DNA from: a virus
Strand: one strand, 5' to 3'
DNA: 64,000 bases
IMG/VR virus record: IMGVR_UViG_3300023179_000057
Location: 27,655-91,654 of that record
In this document: piece after piece, positions 36,107-44,119 of the stretch
Layout: each line of letters starts with the position of its first letter
How positions within the stretch are numbered: position 1 is the stretch's first letter
Notes under the pieces: generated by a model
The model's input: the letters and a program-made list of their open reading frames with translations, nothing else
Told to the model about the DNA's origin: nothing
Databases searched by the model: none
Program-made: the position numbers and the translations under genes

Positions 36107-37723
36107 ATGAATTCATTTAAGAGAATCGCACTTGTTACGGCTGCAGCAGTAGCAAGCACATTCTTTGTTGCAGTTCCACAGGCTCAAGCAGCAGTAACTA
36201 ACGGATATGTACTATCCGATTCGTTGGCTGCAGGTGCTCGTGGAGTAACAGTATTAGCAGACACAACCAAGGCAGAGGCTGGAGTTAATGCAGTAGTTGT
36301 ATTAACTACAAGCGATACCTTGGCTTCTACAGCAGATGACAACGTTACGTTAGAAATTGCTGGACCTGCATCATTTACTGATTACACAGCAGCAGGGTCA
36401 AATCCTACTGGCGTAACACTTACCAGTTTAGGTAAATTATTTACATTTACAGCAACAACATCAGCAGCAGTAGGTTTACCAACAAATGTTAAACTAACTA
36501 TTAATGGTGCAGGTACTGTAACTGTAACTCAAAAGAAGAAGGTTGGATCAACTACTTTTACAATTGATATTAAAACAATCTACGCAGGAACAACCGCAAA
36601 GACAAATGTATTGTCTGTAGCAGATTCACATGTTCGTATTCAAGATACAGCAACACAAGGAACACTAACATCTAGCGTAGATGTTGCAACAGCAACTGCT
36701 GTTACCAATGCTGGTACAGGTTACATTAACGTCCGTGCAATGGATGCTTATGCAGCCGAATTATCAACAAGTGGTGTAATTCAAGCAAGCGCATCAGGTG
36801 GTGCAGTAGTGGCATGGGATGCTGCTCCAAGCACACAAGTAAATGCAGCAGCAAAGACTGGTACTGCTGGAGTTCTACATGTAGTTCAAGGAACTGCTAA
36901 TGAGAACAAGCCAGTAACTACAACAGTTACAATTACATTTAACGGTACAACTCTTGCAACAAAAACACTAACATTTACAGGTCGTGCAGCATCTATTTTA
37001 GTAACTGGAGTAGACATTGCACAATCTAATGGAGCACGTACAGGAACCTATGACTTTGTTGTTAAGGATTCCGCTGGTAATCAATTGGCTGGTATTACTC
37101 CAGTTGCTGATACAACCAAGTACACATCACAAGTAACTTCTGTTTCTGTAGGTGGAGCATCATCTGCAACAGCAGTACAAACTGGTGGATGGACATGTGC
37201 TTCAACATCAGGTTCAGCAACAGTGCGTATTTCACATACACACTCAGATGCAACAGTTATTTATTCAAATGATTTTGTTGCAGCATGTGCTGCTGGTGTA
37301 GACAAGTACACAGCAACTCTTGATAAGAAAGAGTACAAGGCTGGAGAAATTGCAACATTAACAATCTCAGCAACAGATGCAAATGGTGCTAAGGTACATG
37401 GTGCAGCAACTCTAGGTGCTGGCGTAGCAATTTCAGGTGGACAGTTGACAGCAGTTTCTGCTCCAACATCTGCTGACGTATTTGACACTGCTGGATCAAG
37501 ATCAATTAAGTTTACAGTAGGCAATACTGCTGGGGCATATAACTTGATTGTAGATCTACCAGCATACGTAGCAACTGATTCAGCAAAGGTAGTTTCTTAC
37601 TCCGTTGTTGATGCTTCAGGTGCAGTATCTAATGCTGAAGTATTAAAAGCAATTGTTGCTTTGATTGCACAAATCAATAAGCAAATTGCAGCATTACAGA
37701 AATTGATTCTCGCAAAGAAGTAA
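36107..37723 (+). CDS. exported surface-layer-like protein with Ig-like domains
   Basis: A 538-aa protein with an AAGGAG ribosome binding site and a classic signal peptide (SFKRIALVTAAAVASTFFVA, cleavage after AQA near residue 29). The mature part is Ala/Thr/Val-rich and beta-sheet-like, with repeated Ig-like strands (VTVLADTTKAEAGVN, YTATLDKKEYKAGEIATLTI). The C-terminal helix VSNAEVLKAIVALIAQINKQ followed by IAALQKLIL resembles the C-termini of exported surface proteins in aquatic Actinobacteria. Codon use is far more C/G-ended than in neighbours, like the capsid gene, so it is probably made in large amounts. It could be a host-derived surface protein that alters the infected cell, or a secreted virion-related protein. 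Confidence 0.65.
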   Translation: MNSFKRIALVTAAAVASTFFVAVPQAQAAVTNGYVLSDSLAAGARGVTVLADTTKAEAGVNAVVVLTTSDTLASTADDNVTLEIAGPASFTDYTAAGSNPTGVTLTSLGKLFTFTATTSAAVGLPTNVKLTINGAGTVTVTQKKKVGSTTFTIDIKTIYAGTTAKTNVLSVADSHVRIQDTATQGTLTSSVDVATATAVTNAGTGYINVRAMDAYAAELSTSGVIQASASGGAVVAWDAAPSTQVNAAAKTGTAGVLHVVQGTANENKPVTTTVTITFNGTTLATKTLTFTGRAASILVTGVDIAQSNGARTGTYDFVVKDSAGNQLAGITPVADTTKYTSQVTSVSVGGASSATAVQTGGWTCASTSGSATVRISHTHSDATVIYSNDFVAACAAGVDKYTATLDKKEYKAGEIATLTISATDANGAKVHGAATLGAGVAISGGQLTAVSAPTSADVFDTAGSRSIKFTVGNTAGAYNLIVDLPAYVATDSAKVVSYSVVDASGAVSNAEVLKAIVALIAQINKQIAALQKLILAKK

Positions 37724-37738
37724 TTTCTTAATAAAATT

Positions 37739-37771
37739 AGAGGGTAGATTAATTTCTACCCTCTTTTTTTA
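37739..37771 (+). terminator. intrinsic terminator after surface-layer-like gene
   Basis: A perfect 10-bp stem (AGAGGGTAGA 37739-37748 with TCTACCCTCT 37755-37764) and a 6-nt loop, followed by a T run. Confidence 0.93.
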
Positions 37772-37802
37772 TTGTAGTTGTTATGATTAATAAAATAAAA
37801 AA

Positions 37803-37811
37803 TGATATAAT
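37803..37811 (+). promoter_or_regulatory. extended -10 promoter (TGaTATAAT)
   Basis: TGaTATAAT lies right after the terminator and 36 nt before the TTG start at 37847; transcription of the coiled-coil surface protein and the lysis genes likely starts here. Confidence 0.6.
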
Positions 37812-37846
37812 TAGTTATACAATTACACATCGGAGTTGGCCCCCAC

Positions 37847-40327
37847 TTGAAAAGCATTAAACGTAAACTTATAATAGCCTTTGGGGTAGGTTTATGCGTA
37901 ACAATTTTTGGAATTATGGCTCCAGAACATGCTGGTGCTACAGAAAATCAAGAGCAAGTTGTTATTAGTCCTGCTCAACAAGCAGTCAATACAGCCATTG
38001 CAACCGCTACTACAGAGGTTCAACAGGCTATTACAGCCACAAACAATGCTGCAGTAGAAGTATCACAAGCACAAACCGAATTATCTCAAGCACAGTCTGC
38101 TGTATCTACTTTATCTCCATTAATATCTACAGCACAAACTGAAGTAAATAATGTTCAAACTGCAATTAATACAGTTAATGCTATTAATCTTGCAGTTACC
38201 CCAGTAGATCAAAGTTCTCAAGTAATTCAAGACGCTAAAGATACAGTTACTGATGCTCAAACTGCTATAAATAATATTGATATAACTACCGCTCAAACAG
38301 AAATTTCTCAACTAGTAACTGCTAGAACCGAAGCGGTAACTGCACAAGCAACTGCACAAACAGAATTAACTCAAGCAAACATTGCTATTGATAATGCTCA
38401 AACAGCAGTAAATAATTTACAAGCAACTATTGGAACAACTACAAATGTGCTTGCTGGAGTAGATGATGCTGGAGTTCAAATGAATCTTCCATTTGGAATG
38501 CAGATGGGCGGTACTGTTTATAACAATATATTTGTTGGCTCAAATGCTACTATAACATTTGGAGTAAATGAAGGATGGATTTATTATCAAACCCCAAATG
38601 CTCCATCAGTATCTATTGCTGGGTGGGACTGGACTACATGGAGTACTGGAACTGGGATTACATATTCAACTACTGGAACTAGTTTAGATATTGCTTGGGA
38701 TGTAAGGCCATTTCCACAACAAGATGCTTCTACACAAATGGTTCAAATAAGATTTAATGCTGATGTAAATCCAGCAGATGGTGCCTGGATGGCTAATGTA
38801 ACTGCTGTTGGTCCAATACCAGCACAGGTAAGATTTAATTATAGAGAAACAACTAATGGAACAATTATTCCAATAACAGATACTAATTCTGGCTCAGGAT
38901 TTGCAGGACAAATAAGTCAAGGTAATTCATTTACTCCATATATAGATCCAAATACTTCTTCTGTTCAAGCAGCCGTAGATGCAGCAAATGCTACAATTAC
39001 TCAACTTAATCAAAGTCTTTCTCCAGTTGTTGCACAAAATGCTACTAATAATTCTGCAATCTCAAACCTTCAATCACAAATTAATACATTAAATAATACA
39101 GTTGGACAAAAAACAACATTGCAAAATACACTCAATACAAGGGCTGCAACATTAACTAATATTATTAATAATAATATTCCAACTCCTGCCCCTATACTTG
39201 CAGCACCAGTTGTTCAAGGAACAACAGTCATAATTGCTCCTGAGTTACCAGCAGGGTATACAGCAAACACTTGGTTTTATCAAGTAATATCAAATGATCC
39301 AAATGCAGCAAATCCATACGAAGGACAAACATTAAATACAGATGGTGCTCCAGAGTCTATTGAGTTAACTGGTTTGACAGAGGGTGCTACTTATACTATT
39401 AGAGTTGCTAACTGGTCTGGACCTGTAAGTCAATATACTGAGACTGTTATTTCTATACCCGCACAACAAAGTTCTAATTTAACTGCTGGCGGTGGTTCTT
39501 ATGATCCTGTTGATAACAACGAACAAACTCAACCAGATGAGACCACTCCAGATGAAGGTGAGAATACAGAGACTGAACCGACTCCTGAAAATCCTGCAGA
39601 TGAGACACCTTCTGAAGGTGATGAATCTCAAGATACGGATACACCTGAATCTGATGACTCTTCATCCACCGACGAACAAGATAATAGTTCCGAAGAAACT
39701 CAGGATGACTCAGATGAAAGTTCACAAGATAATGATACCTTATCTGTTGAAGAAATACAAGAGGCTGTAAACGATTTAATTGCAGATGGTGCAATTACAG
39801 CATCAGATGTTGAAGCGATATTAGAAGCATTATCTGCAGATGGAGATATTACTACAGCAGAAGTTGTAAATTTATCTGAAGCCTTATCAGAAGACGGTGT
39901 ATTAACGTTAGCAGAAAAAGATTTGGTAGCAGAAGCATTAGTTGAGTCTGCAAAGGGTGCTCCAATTGAAGCAGCAGCCATTCAAGCAGCGGGACTTGAA
40001 TATAGAGATCTTCCTCCTCAAATACCAGTAGAGGTAAGAGAAGATGCTAATGGTAATCCTGTTGTTATTACAGCAGAAGTTGCTTCAGCGTTATTAACAT
40101 TAGAATCCCCTGCTGCATTAGCAGGAGCCATAATTGGATGCTTTAATCCAGATGAGGCTATTGAAGGTTTGACAGAAGAACAAAAATGTGAAGTATTTAA
40201 GGCACTTGCAAATATAGGTGCTGATATGTCACCACAAGAAAGACAAAAAGCCAAAGAAGTACTTGTTGCAGCCGTTTTGGTTGGACAGATAATTCTTGGT
40301 AGTTCAATAATAAGAATAAGAGGATAA
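37847..40327 (+). CDS. exported coiled-coil surface protein with acidic linker and C-terminal hydrophobic anchor
   Basis: An 826-aa protein starting at TTG 37847 (GGAG about 11 nt upstream). Residues 1-32 are a signal peptide (KRKLIIAFGVGLCVTIFGIM). Residues 40-200 and 370-450 are Ala/Thr/Gln-rich coiled coil. Residues about 200-370 form a Trp-rich beta domain (IYYQTPNAPSVSIAGWDWTT). A fibronectin-like piece follows, then an acidic Glu/Asp/Ser/Thr/Pro linker at about 545-640. After it come three 18-residue repeats (ADGAITASDVEAILEALS; ADGDITTAEVVNLSEALS; EDGVLTLAEKDLVAEALV), slightly EF-hand-like. The C-terminus has a hydrophobic segment (VLVAAVLVGQIILGSSII). It looks like a cell-surface or tail-associated adhesin rather than a capsid part. 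Confidence 0.6.
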   Translation: MKSIKRKLIIAFGVGLCVTIFGIMAPEHAGATENQEQVVISPAQQAVNTAIATATTEVQQAITATNNAAVEVSQAQTELSQAQSAVSTLSPLISTAQTEVNNVQTAINTVNAINLAVTPVDQSSQVIQDAKDTVTDAQTAINNIDITTAQTEISQLVTARTEAVTAQATAQTELTQANIAIDNAQTAVNNLQATIGTTTNVLAGVDDAGVQMNLPFGMQMGGTVYNNIFVGSNATITFGVNEGWIYYQTPNAPSVSIAGWDWTTWSTGTGITYSTTGTSLDIAWDVRPFPQQDASTQMVQIRFNADVNPADGAWMANVTAVGPIPAQVRFNYRETTNGTIIPITDTNSGSGFAGQISQGNSFTPYIDPNTSSVQAAVDAANATITQLNQSLSPVVAQNATNNSAISNLQSQINTLNNTVGQKTTLQNTLNTRAATLTNIINNNIPTPAPILAAPVVQGTTVIIAPELPAGYTANTWFYQVISNDPNAANPYEGQTLNTDGAPESIELTGLTEGATYTIRVANWSGPVSQYTETVISIPAQQSSNLTAGGGSYDPVDNNEQTQPDETTPDEGENTETEPTPENPADETPSEGDESQDTDTPESDDSSSTDEQDNSSEETQDDSDESSQDNDTLSVEEIQEAVNDLIADGAITASDVEAILEALSADGDITTAEVVNLSEALSEDGVLTLAEKDLVAEALVESAKGAPIEAAAIQAAGLEYRDLPPQIPVEVREDANGNPVVITAEVASALLTLESPAALAGAIIGCFNPDEAIEGLTEEQKCEVFKALANIGADMSPQERQKAKEVLVAAVLVGQIILGSSIIRIRG

Positions 40328-40330
40328 AAA

Positions 40331-40510
40331 ATGGAATGGTTAAAAAAGAGAATTATGGCAATTCTCAGCGAAAACTTTACATTTCTTGGCTTCTTTGTAG
40401 CATGGGTGGTTTTAGAGGGTAGTGCAAAGACTGTTGTAGGATATGTAACTTTAGCGTCTGTAGCCATCTGGTTCTTAACTATAGGCATTCGTGAAGAAGA
40501 GGATAAATAA
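40331..40510 (+). CDS. 59-aa membrane protein, candidate holin
   Basis: A short protein (MEWLKKRIMAILSENFTFLG start) with two hydrophobic segments (FLGFFVAWVVLEG and VVGYVTLASVAIWFLTIGI) and a charged REEEDK tail. Its place just ahead of a lipoprotein, another membrane protein and the endolysin makes it a holin candidate. It begins 3 nt after the previous stop; there is no good ribosome binding site, so it may be coupled. Confidence 0.55.
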   Translation: MEWLKKRIMAILSENFTFLGFFVAWVVLEGSAKTVVGYVTLASVAIWFLTIGIREEEDK

Positions 40511-40513
40511 GTT

Positions 40514-40522
40514 TGATATAAT
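40514..40522 (+). promoter_or_regulatory. extended -10 promoter, leaderless start (TGaTATAAT)
   Basis: TATAAT 40517-40522 with TG at 40514-40515; only 6 nt (GGGAAT) separate it from ATG 40529, so the transcript would start at or next to the ATG. Confidence 0.65.
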
Positions 40523-40528
40523 GGGAAT

Positions 40529-40732
40529 ATGTCAAAAATACGCATATTCCTACTGTCAACTGTTTTAGCCCTATGGCTGACTGGTTGTGGATATGATGGA
40601 CATTATCGTTATCCATGTCAGAATCCAGCAAACTGGGAATCAGCAGAATGCAAGCCACCAATTTGTACTGCCAATGGAGCATGTCCAGAAGATTTAGCAA
40701 AAATAGAGGTGGAGGCAACAATAAATGGCTAA
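40529..40732 (+). CDS. small lipoprotein
   Basis: A 67-aa protein with a lipoprotein signal: KIRIFLLSTVLALWLTGC, the lipobox LTGC putting the lipidated Cys at residue 20. The mature part has HYRYPCQNPANWESAEC and ICTANGACPEDL, four further Cys that may form two disulfides. I know similar small lipoproteins from marine phages near lysis genes. It may act in lysis (spanin-like, though Actinobacteria differ) or superinfection exclusion. It is likely translated from a leaderless mRNA. Confidence 0.7.
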   Translation: MSKIRIFLLSTVLALWLTGCGYDGHYRYPCQNPANWESAECKPPICTANGACPEDLAKIEVEATING

Positions 40733-41132
40733 AGAAAGATTAACTCCTCAAGAGTTAGATGCAAGATTAAAGTTTATACTAGGAATTACACTAGGATCTA
40801 TTTTATTTATAACTGCAACAGGAATTATGTATGCATTAATATTTGTTACACAACCAATTACAGGACAATCAGAAAATGATAAAATGTTTTTTAACGTACT
40901 TGGATCAGTTGCAACTTTTATTACAGGAACATTAGCAGGACTATTAATTGGTCAGTCTGGTGCTAAAGATGTAATGGCAGCACAGATTGCAAACAAGGAA
41001 ATTGATGCTAAAAATACTTTAGCAGATAAAAAATTAGAAGCAGAAATTGATGAAGCAAAAGCACGTAGACTTGCTAAGCCAGATGGTGCAATGCCAGAAG
41101 AGCAACCAGTTGATACTGATTGGGATAAATAA
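40725..41132 (+). CDS. holin-like membrane protein with two transmembrane segments
   Basis: A 135-aa protein overlapping the lipoprotein gene by 8 nt. Two hydrophobic segments at about 17-42 (FILGITLGSILFITATGIMY) and 58-75 (VLGSVATFITGTLAGLLIG), then a charged helix (NKEIDAKNTLADKKLEAEID) in the cytoplasm. This topology and the endolysin directly downstream (2 nt) fit a class II holin or holin partner. Confidence 0.6.
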   Translation: MAKERLTPQELDARLKFILGITLGSILFITATGIMYALIFVTQPITGQSENDKMFFNVLGSVATFITGTLAGLLIGQSGAKDVMAAQIANKEIDAKNTLADKKLEAEIDEAKARRLAKPDGAMPEEQPVDTDWDK

Positions 41133-41134
41133 AA

Positions 41135-41710
41135 ATGGCAAATCAAGGTACAGCAGAAAAGTTTATTGAAGTTGCATTAGCAGAAGTAGGAACTATAGAA
41201 GGTCCTAAAGATAACGAGACAAAGTATGGAGCGTATACCAAGGCTAATTTTCAACCTTGGTGTGGAAGTTTTGTGATGTGGTGTGCCAACGAAGCAGGAG
41301 TCAAAGTTCCAAACACTGTCTACACCCCAGGTGGAGCAGCAGCATTTAAGAAATCAAATTCATGGATTGATGGTGACGTTGCTGATCCTGAGCCAGGAGA
41401 TGTTGCTTATTTTGATTTCCCATCAGATGGCGTTGATCGTATATCTCATGTCGGAATTGTCGTTAAAGATAATGAAGATGGTACAGTTTGGTGCGTTGAG
41501 GGTAACACTTCTGGTGATGCAAAAGGAAGCCAAAGAAATGGTGGAGAGGTTTGTAGAAAACTTCGTGCCTATAAGAAAAATAAAAAAGGCATAATGATTT
41601 CTATTGTAGGGTTTGGTAGACCTAAGTTTGGATCTGCCCCTGCAGGTACCGCTAAAAAATCTCAAAATAAGCCTAAAACATGCTCAGAATGTGGTCAAGC
41701 CATTAAATAA
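41135..41710 (+). CDS. endolysin with CHAP domain and C-terminal zinc ribbon
   Basis: A 191-aa cell-wall hydrolase. The CHAP catalytic triad is visible: C43 in QPWCGSFVMW, His in DRISHVGIVV (about 106) and Asn in CVEGNTSG (about 122). An AEPGDV-like element (PEPGDVAYFDF) matches the family. The C-terminus after a Ser/Pro/Ala linker has CSECGQAIK, half of a zinc ribbon, possibly for wall binding or dimerisation. CHAP enzymes cleave peptidoglycan peptide or amide bonds. Partner of the preceding holin candidates. Confidence 0.85.
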   Translation: MANQGTAEKFIEVALAEVGTIEGPKDNETKYGAYTKANFQPWCGSFVMWCANEAGVKVPNTVYTPGGAAAFKKSNSWIDGDVADPEPGDVAYFDFPSDGVDRISHVGIVVKDNEDGTVWCVEGNTSGDAKGSQRNGGEVCRKLRAYKKNKKGIMISIVGFGRPKFGSAPAGTAKKSQNKPKTCSECGQAIK

Positions 41711-41736
41711 TGGTGTTTGACTAAGCCTAAAGGTTT

Positions 41737-41745
41737 TGATATACT
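41737..41745 (+). promoter_or_regulatory. extended -10 promoter (TGaTATACT)
   Basis: TGaTATACT lies 19 nt before ATG 41765, which has AAGGGG as ribosome binding site. It begins the transcript for the small membrane protein and proteasome-like gene. Confidence 0.5.
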
Positions 41746-41764
41746 AGATATAGTAAGGGGAACT

Positions 41765-41875
41765 ATGAATACATTTTATTTTTGGCACTCATTAGTAATT
41801 GGTCTATTGATGATTGGATCATTTTTTTGGGGCAAGCAATACGAAAAAAATAAAGTAACTAAAACAAATAATTAA
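41765..41875 (+). CDS. 36-aa single-pass membrane protein
   Basis: FYFWHSLVIGLLMIGSFFWG is one transmembrane helix, followed by a basic tail (KQYEKNKVTKTNN). It has its own promoter and ribosome binding site. Position between endolysin and the proteasome-like gene allows a role in lysis control, but nothing proves it. Confidence 0.5.
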   Translation: MNTFYFWHSLVIGLLMIGSFFWGKQYEKNKVTKTNN

Positions 41876-41891
41876 CTCTATAGGGAGTAGC

Positions 41892-42416
41892 ATGACTTGC
41901 CTTGCCGTAGTTCGCCATGAGAATAAAATCTATATGGCTGGAGATCGTGGTGCATCTGATGATAATACAATTCTTTCTTTAACAGCACCAAAGGTTTGGA
42001 AACTTGGTCCATACCTGCTTGGATATGCAGGGGCTTTAGACGGAGAACGTATTCGTTATAATTTTAATCCATATGTTCCAGACATAAAAGACTTAGATAA
42101 ATTTATGCAAACTAAATTTATTAAACAACTAAGAAACTTTTATAGTGACTGGTGGGTTGATACTGGCAAAGAGGCTGATCTTGGTTTAATTATTTGTATT
42201 AAAGGTCAAATATATGAACATAATGCAGTTGATATGTCCTTATCTAAATATGATTTAGATTATTTAGCCATGGGGTCTGGTTCAGAATATGCATATGGAT
42301 ATTTAAATGCAACAGAAAAATCTAAAGATGCTCGTAAAAGGGTAGTTGGTGCAGTAAATGCTGCTATTAAATTTAGTCCATCTTGCATGGGTCCTATTGA
42401 TGTGGTAAGTATATGA
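41892..42416 (+). CDS. proteasome beta/HslV-like Ntn-hydrolase
   Basis: A 174-aa protein of the proteasome-type Ntn-hydrolase fold. Removing the initiator Met exposes Thr as residue 1 (sequence TCLAVV). Counting from it, Asp falls at 17 (MAGDRGAS) and Lys at 33 (APKVWKL), the T1/D17/K33 triad of active proteasome beta and HslV subunits. LGYAGALDG (42-50) and MGSGSEYAYGYL (126-137) match the family strand-loop motifs including the GSG near S129. The C-terminus GPIDVVSI resembles the usual last strand. The family member cleaves peptides; whether it forms rings or works with a host ATPase is open. It overlaps the DUF6065-like gene by 4 nt. Confidence 0.82.
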   Translation: MTCLAVVRHENKIYMAGDRGASDDNTILSLTAPKVWKLGPYLLGYAGALDGERIRYNFNPYVPDIKDLDKFMQTKFIKQLRNFYSDWWVDTGKEADLGLIICIKGQIYEHNAVDMSLSKYDLDYLAMGSGSEYAYGYLNATEKSKDARKRVVGAVNAAIKFSPSCMGPIDVVSI

Positions 42417-43195
42417 TAATTAATCAAGAAGGTGGTCCAGTTGTTCCAGATAAAACTATTGCAATGTTTCCAGTTATAAGCGATGAAGGAATTGAACCGT
42501 TTGATTTAAAGGATATTTCTACATTTTTAAAACCATTAAATATTAATCATAAAAGAGATTGGTTTACTCCACATTTTTATAAATGTTTACCACTAGCAAT
42601 TGGAAATATGCAAGGATTTGTTTTTAGTTTACCGTATACATTTCACGTTTTGTGGAATGGTGGTAATGATGTTAATGATCTTTCAATATATTTTGAAGAA
42701 GAAATTTTAAAATATAATAATAAATCTTTTATTAAACCAGTTTCAGAATTTGGTCATGGAATTCTTACAATTCATTATCCAGTAACATTAAAAACACCTC
42801 CAGGAATAAATTTAATGACAATTGCACCACCAAATTTTCCTCTTCCTGGTTTAAGCCCTATGACTGGAGTAATAGAGTCTGATAATATTAGATTTAGTTT
42901 TACATTAAATATAAAAATAGATTTTCCAAATACAGACTTTAAAATACAGGCAAATTATCCTTTAATGGGAATATTACCAATTCCTAGAAATTTTTGTGAT
43001 TCTTTTGAATTAAAAGATTCAAATGAAATTTTTGAAAAAAATATAATACAAGATGAAATGTTAATTGTAAGAGAACACTCTAATGCAAGAGATTTTGCAA
43101 ATAAAAATAATTTGGGTCAAGATAAATTATATTATTCAGGAAAAGATTTTAGAAAAAATAATTTTAAAAATCATCAATTACCAAAAAAAATATAA
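42413..43195 (+). CDS. DUF6065-like protein, paralogue A
   Basis: A 260-aa protein ATGA-coupled to the proteasome-like gene. It has the DUF6065 pattern: RDWFTPHFYKCLPLAIGNMQ, then FHVLWNGGND, FGHGILTIHYP, LKTPPGINLMTIAPPNFP, TGVIESD and a final strand MGILPIPR. Four more relatives occur in the window (51743, 52479, 58686, 60579), but this one is closest to the named family. The C-terminal 50 residues are basic. Function unknown; the PPG...G(V/I)(I/V)(D/E)xD...P(I/F) order recalls the beta-clip fold of dUTPases (inference). Confidence 0.65.
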   Translation: MIINQEGGPVVPDKTIAMFPVISDEGIEPFDLKDISTFLKPLNINHKRDWFTPHFYKCLPLAIGNMQGFVFSLPYTFHVLWNGGNDVNDLSIYFEEEILKYNNKSFIKPVSEFGHGILTIHYPVTLKTPPGINLMTIAPPNFPLPGLSPMTGVIESDNIRFSFTLNIKIDFPNTDFKIQANYPLMGILPIPRNFCDSFELKDSNEIFEKNIIQDEMLIVREHSNARDFANKNNLGQDKLYYSGKDFRKNNFKNHQLPKKI

Positions 43196-43197
43196 TA

Positions 43198-43226
43198 TTG
43201 ACTTTTATTATGAATTAATATATAAT
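43198..43226 (+). promoter_or_regulatory. canonical -35/-10 promoter
   Basis: TTGACT 43198-43203, exactly 17 nt, then TATAAT 43221-43226. The best full-consensus promoter seen in the window; it drives the secreted protein at 43255 and possibly the tRNAs. Confidence 0.75.
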
Positions 43227-43254
43227 AAAAAATACAAACTACAAAAGGAGAAAA

Positions 43255-43944
43255 ATGAAAAAAATAGTTTATAGCATAACATGTTTAACTTTTTTAACTT
43301 TTGCAATTAGTCCTGCTAATGCAAATATGGAAGTAGTTATGGGTACTGTTGGACCACAAGTTGTAACTAATATGAATCCAGGAACAACTTTAGGACCAAC
43401 CGTAGGTGGAAATAATGGTGGAACAATTGGAGGAGTTGGTGGAGGTTATGCAGTTGTAGATAATCATGGCACAGTTACAAATATTATTGTGTGTCATCAT
43501 TATTGTGAGCAAGGAACACTTGGACCAGGTGGTCCAACAGTAGTTTTACAAACTCCTGGAAGAGAACAAGGACTTTGGGCTGGACCAGGAACAACAACAT
43601 ATGATAGAGAAACAAAAACTTTTACTGTTTTTATGCCAGAATCAGTTGAAAATAAAAATGATGGAAACAATTCTACAATAGTTTCTGGTAGAAAAGTTTT
43701 AACTTTTGCTGCTGGTAATGTATTTATAAAAGAAAATGGAGAAGTTTCTGGTGTAACTGAAAGTTGGACTGAACAATCTACAGCAATAATTTCTTCAACA
43801 AATTCTAATATTACAGAATCATTGTACTTAGGAAATAGAAAAACAAATCAAGAAGTTAGATCAATTATAAATGATTCTAATCTTTTATTATTAAATGACA
43901 AAGTAAATATTTTAATAGAGTTACTTGGAACTTGGGTTAAATAA
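43255..43944 (+). CDS. secreted Gly-rich protein, unknown
   Basis: A 229-aa protein with AAAGGAG ribosome binding site and signal peptide (KKIVYSITCLTFLTFAISPA, cleavage after ANA). The mature N-terminus is Gly-rich (GGNNGGTIGGVGGGYAV), followed by CHHYCEQG with two Cys and two His. The C-terminal half includes a beta region and a helix LLLLNDKVNILIELLGTW. It has the strongest promoter in the window. Role outside the cytoplasm unknown; might modify the cell envelope. Confidence 0.55.
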   Translation: MKKIVYSITCLTFLTFAISPANANMEVVMGTVGPQVVTNMNPGTTLGPTVGGNNGGTIGGVGGGYAVVDNHGTVTNIIVCHHYCEQGTLGPGGPTVVLQTPGREQGLWAGPGTTTYDRETKTFTVFMPESVENKNDGNNSTIVSGRKVLTFAAGNVFIKENGEVSGVTESWTEQSTAIISSTNSNITESLYLGNRKTNQEVRSIINDSNLLLLNDKVNILIELLGTWVK

Positions 43945-43954
43945 TATAAGTGTT

Positions 43955-44029
43955 GCGGAAGTAGTTCAATGGTAGAATACTACCTTGCCAAGGTGGATGT
44001 TGCGGGTTCAAATCCCGTCTTCCGCTCCA
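43955..44029 (+). tRNA. tRNA-Gly (GCC)
   Basis: A full cloverleaf: acceptor GCGGAAG/CTTCCGC, D arm, anticodon arm with GCC at 43987-43989, T arm CGGGTTCAAATCCCG, and an encoded CCA end. Read of GGC/GGU glycine codons. Confidence 0.93.
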
Positions 44030-44030
44030 C

Positions 44031-44102
44031 GCCCTCATGGTCTAGTGGTTATGACATCACCCTTTCACGGTGGTAACAGGGGTTCAATTCCCCTTGGGGG
44101 TA
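44031..44102 (+). tRNA. tRNA-Glu (TTC)
   Basis: Acceptor GCCCTCA with TGGGGGT (two wobble pairs), anticodon TTC at 44064-44066, T arm AGGGGTTCAATTCCCCT. Unlike the tRNA-Gly, no CCA is encoded (CTA follows), so host CCA addition is needed. One nt separates it from the tRNA-Gly; they probably share a transcript. Confidence 0.9.
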
Positions 44103-44110
44103 CTAAAATT

Positions 44111-44119
44111 TGATATAAT
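44111..44119 (+). promoter_or_regulatory. extended -10 promoter (TGaTATAAT)
   Basis: TGaTATAAT starts 9 nt after the tRNA-Glu. The leader to hsp20 contains an inverted repeat (TGTACC 44125-44130 with GGTACA 44142-44147) and a 9-codon open frame (44151-44180) overlapping the hsp20 start. Confidence 0.55.

Noticed and set aside
39474-39981. Open frames in other phases over the acidic linker of the 37847 gene
   Set aside because: Low-complexity GAA/GAT/ACT codons give long open frames on the other phases; the residues (His/Leu/Gln repeats) are typical of shadows.
43955-44102. tRNA genes as a prophage attachment site
   Set aside because: Both tRNAs are complete and carried in the middle of phage genes; no integrase or matching direct repeat was seen.
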